From NCBI RefSeq assembly GCF_037975245.1, contig NC_092561.1, forward strand, positions 7,872,001 to 7,936,000: a stretch of 64,000 nucleotides of DNA, in the 5' to 3' direction. Below are positions 61,444 through 64,000 of the stretch, one piece after another. The stretch is from Apostichopus japonicus. Lineage: Eukaryota; Echinodermata; Holothuroidea; Aspidochirotida; Stichopodidae. Position numbers and translations under genes: made by a program. Numbering within the stretch: position 1 is the first letter of the stretch; each line of letters begins with the position of its first letter. Under the pieces are notes generated by a model, which was given only the letters and a program-made list of their open reading frames with translations, was not told the DNA's origin and made no database searches.

Positions 61444-61660
61444 TTTTAGATCCTCCTGCAAGCAGGAACTCGCGAAGAAGCCTCATTGGCTTATCAAAGC
61501 CTCAAGCTGACCGAAGTCAGTCTCTTACATTCATATTTAACGCCCATGATTATGTAACTGGACGACATACATTAACTTTGTGAGTGGCTCAAACTGGGGA
61601 CCTTATGATTGGAAGGCACCGGCGTTAACCACTGAGCTAACACTTCTTGCCTCAGCAAGG
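61444..61660 (-). repeat. SINE family A, full-length copy
   Basis: The minus strand shows a tRNA-like head: A box GTGTTAGCTCAGTGGTTAAC, anticodon-arm-like GCCTTCCAATCATAAGGTC and B box CAGTTTGAGCC. The body follows (AATGTATGTCGTCCAG...). It contains CTGACTTCGGTCAG, GGCTTTGATAAGCC and CCTGCTTGCAGG and ends GGATCTAAAATACCATACAT. Other copies lie at 6751, 7151 and 15220. Confidence 0.85.
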
Positions 61661-62117
61661 ATTATGCCTCATCATGCATCTCTACTGTAAACGAAAAAAA
61701 ATTGTCCTCTGTCAACAGTTGTCTGTTTGCCTAGAGTCCTGCCAATCCCTGGAACGAGCTGTTCATAACAGAGAATCAAACAGTCATGTTTACGGGTATG
61801 GAATATAATTCCACACGATGCATATATATCTGAGCATGCCAGCGCAGAATGTACAAACATGTCCAAGGTATCATCATATAATACATCTCGTGTAATGAAA
61901 TTCGTCAACCCGCAGAAAATGGAACAAGAAAATGCCATGAAATTACGGTCTGCATCAGCACATATTTACAGTTCACGTCGTGTAAATATTGAACCGGCGG
62001 ACATGTTCGGTTCTCTCCGCACTTTTAATCTTTTGTTCCGATAAAAACACTAGAACGAGACTTTAATATGAAATGCTACATTTTCCCCCAAAATTTTTCT
62101 ATCGCATTATTTAGTTT

Positions 62118-62272
62118 CGGCTCGTCGTCGTCGTCGAGCCGTGCATTGCTACATTAGTTTTACATTGCCACCTAGCCATAAAAGCAGACCCTAATTTGCC
62201 TGGCAGTAGTCTCTGAGCTGTCAACCTCGGAAAGGAGGATTTCAGCGAAGTGCCATGCTCCTCAATTAGTCG
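62118..62272 (+). promoter_or_regulatory. Possible CpG-richer promoter or first non-coding exon
   Basis: A CGG-rich hairpin (CGGCTCG and CGAGCCG around a TCG repeat, 62118-62141) begins a more GC- and CpG-rich block. It ends at a consensus donor, TAGTCG|GTAAGT (62273). No TATA box is evident. The donor with no obvious coding frame before it fits a 5' UTR exon on the + strand. Confidence 0.25.
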
Positions 62273-62565
62273 GTAAGTGACTCAGATGCGTCCTTGGGGT
62301 TATTATCACAACATACTCGTCTGTTTTCCCATCGCTAGAAGGACGTACAAAGTGCTTTCACACCGTATCACCTCACTTGTAAATTGGAGGGGCTCTCTCG
62401 GAGACGTCTTGGAGGGGGGAAGGCAGAAGAGTGCTAGACGTTTGTTTTTAATAGGCCTGCCATGTTGCCGTTCCAATCCCGTTACCGAAACGCAAACGAG
62501 ATTGGATCTCTTCAGACTTACATCAGCTTGAAAAGGAAAGGATCAGAGCTGGCTCTGCCTGTGCG

Positions 62566-62853
62566 ATGGAAAAAAGAGTGGGAGAGGCTTATATCATAAA
62601 CCCAGTCAGAGAAAGGAGAAAGGAGGAGAAAAAAAATAAAGAAAAGTGCTCCAGCGCCAACCCGTCAGACGTTCATGATGCGATTGATCGCAAGAAGAAG
62701 TGCAAACAAGAAAATTGTCAAAGTCGGTCGCACGACGTCATCAATTTGTTGTTGAGAAAGCAGAGGACGCTTCATCAAATGTTTTTTTCTTTTTTTAAAT
62801 GTTTTTCGACAGACGAACATCTGGAAGTGGATGTAAAGGTTGAAGCTGAATGA
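62566..62853 (+). CDS. Small basic ORF, 95 codons
   Basis: An ATG in good context (GCGATGG) opens a 95-codon frame: MEKRVGEAYIINPVRERRK, a charged Lys/Arg/Glu segment, CSSANPSDVHDAIDRKKKC, and an acidic end, DEHLEVDVKVEAE. The frame is also open upstream to a stop near 62450 (for example PLPKRKRDWISSD), so it may be part of an exon with an acceptor at TCTCTTCAG (about 62506-62514). It lies in the GC-richer 62.1-62.9 kb block. AATAAA occurs at about 63130. No family is recognised. Confidence 0.25.
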   Translation: MEKRVGEAYIINPVRERRKEEKKNKEKCSSANPSDVHDAIDRKKKCKQENCQSRSHDVINLLLRKQRTLHQMFFSFFKCFSTDEHLEVDVKVEAE

Positions 62854-63194
62854 GAGAAGTTGTTTCCCTCAAAATTTGTTTTCCCACAAAAGAGACTGAA
62901 GGGTTCGTTTTGGTTTCGTACGATTCGGTCTACGTTTTGGATCCAGCTATTTTATCAAAAAGAAAAGTAGATATACTGTACATGTATGTGTTATTTGCTG
63001 ATGATTGCATCTTCTCTGTTTGAGATGATAGAAAGCTGTGTTCGGTTTAGTCTCTTGACCTTCTGTGTTGAGCCATGTGTAGTGTTGTGTCATGTAAATA
63101 TAACTATATCAATTTTATTAAAATGAAAAAAATAAAAAAAATACTAAAAGTTTTATAACATTCTCTCTATTTCTACAATATTAATTTTATTCAG

Positions 63195-63655
63195 TGGTCC
63201 AGTTTTTAGTTGTCTGTCTGTCTGTCTCTCTATCAGTCTGTCTCTCTATCAGTCTGTTTGTCTCTTCTAAATGTGTTCTTAGTCTTTTCATTTCAATCTG
63301 CCCCTGCAGAAGATCCTGCTACGTTTACGGTATTGTTGACAGGACTTTGATACTTGCGTCAACCGGGACGCAACATCTCAACAAATGTTTTGTGTCAGCT
63401 CAGAGAAAAACTCTCGTCCCTGCAGTCCTCCACGAAACATGCACTTTAGTCTGTCTGCCTATCTGTCATTCTATCTGTCTGTTTGTCTCTTTTTAATTTG
63501 TTTGTTTGTCTTTTCATTTCAATCTGAAGAAGATCCTGCTACGTTATCGTTGCCAGGATTTTGACACTTGCGTCAACCGGGACGCAACGTCTCAACAAAT
63601 GTTTTGCGTCCGCTCAGATAAAAACTCTCGTCCACGAAACATGCACTTTAACATG
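63195..63655. repeat. Tandem duplication containing a retroelement tail motif
   Basis: Two units (about 63212-63445 and 63446-63655) share TCTGTCTGTTTGTCTC, TTTTCATTTCAATCTG, GAAGATCCTGCTACGTT, ACTTGCGTCAACCGGGACGC, CTCAACAAATGTTTTG and CCACGAAACATGCACTTTA. The GAAGATCCTGCTA motif is like that at 40453-40480. The open frame over unit 1 is repeat-derived. Confidence 0.85.
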
Positions 63656-63724
63656 AGTCGACAGGAAAACACATGACTTTGTTATAATCACCCCTGATGA
63701 TGACACATGCCTCTAATGTGCACG

Positions 63725-63748
63725 CAAAAAAAAAAAAAAAAAAAAAAA
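63725..63748 (+). repeat. Poly-A run
   Basis: A run of about 24 A bases, possibly the tail of a retrotransposed sequence ending there or simple slippage. No flanking element was identified. Confidence 0.7.
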
Positions 63749-64000
63749 TGATGAAACCTTTAACTAAATATACAACAACAAAATGACTGTCAAATTCCCA
63801 AGCAGGAAAAATTGCCGTAGACTAGTTACCATATATGCTAGCCTGTACAGCATGCAATGTACACTACTGTAAGGTATACAAGCCCCGAACATAGGGTCTC
63901 CAAAAATGTCATAGGCTATGCATATGCTGTGAATGTTGGAAATCGCGTAAACTAAAATGAGTGCCTACACAGAAAATGCAAGAATTCAAAATACTGCACT

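Overview
This is AT-rich animal genomic DNA that is almost entirely non-coding. Short exons with GT-AG borders sit in multi-kilobase introns, surrounded by tRNA-derived SINEs, MITEs, LINE relics, microsatellites and minisatellites. There is no operon, Shine-Dalgarno or CRISPR structure. The repeat content (tRNA SINEs with trinucleotide tails, hAT and TTAA-type MITEs, retroelement tails) resembles marine invertebrate deuterostomes such as echinoderms. That taxonomic guess is an inference and I cannot name a species.

Gene content. One gene is well supported on the + strand. Three exons (1297-1960, 17769-17904, 22463-22595) have consensus splice sites and join in phase (1, then 2, then 0). Together they encode about 311 residues of a very basic, Ser/Arg/Lys-rich, mostly disordered protein with an acidic patch and a PxxPxK proline motif. 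I do not recognise the family. A fourth exon at 26524 is plausible and may be terminal, because it can read to a stop at 26640 with AATAAA at 27079. Weaker exon-like segments lie at 40752, 52585, 56276 and 56867. A more GC- and CpG-rich block at 62.1-62.9 kb may be a promoter, first exon or small ORF.

Layout. 0-1.3 kb: upstream intron with a TTAA-type MITE. 1.3-17.8 kb: exon 1 and a 15.8-kb intron holding SINEs, a hAT MITE with intact target duplication, a 37-bp satellite and G-rich tandem repeats. 17.8-26.6 kb: exons 2 to 4, a second MITE copy, a tandem array of long hairpins and a LINE tail. 27-41 kb: a repeat province with a 42/74-bp satellite, a tRNA T-arm-like minisatellite, a 21-bp repeat, a hAT-like element, SINEs, a TGGTA pentanucleotide array and a retroelement tail. 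41-60 kb: mostly featureless AT-rich DNA with two segmental tandem repeats (47.2-49.1 kb) and a 16-bp minisatellite (51.2-51.7 kb). 60-64 kb: a LINE tail, a full-length SINE, the CpG-richer block and a tandem duplication.

The most interesting unexplained structures are the four-copy hairpin array at 21.0-21.7 kb, the SINE family whose body carries three conserved mini-hairpins (one a C(UUCG)G tetraloop), the T-arm-like minisatellite at 30.5 kb and the 14-residue repeat frame at 27.4-28.2 kb. No calculation or database search was run. Alignments were made by eye and coordinates of diffuse repeats are approximate.
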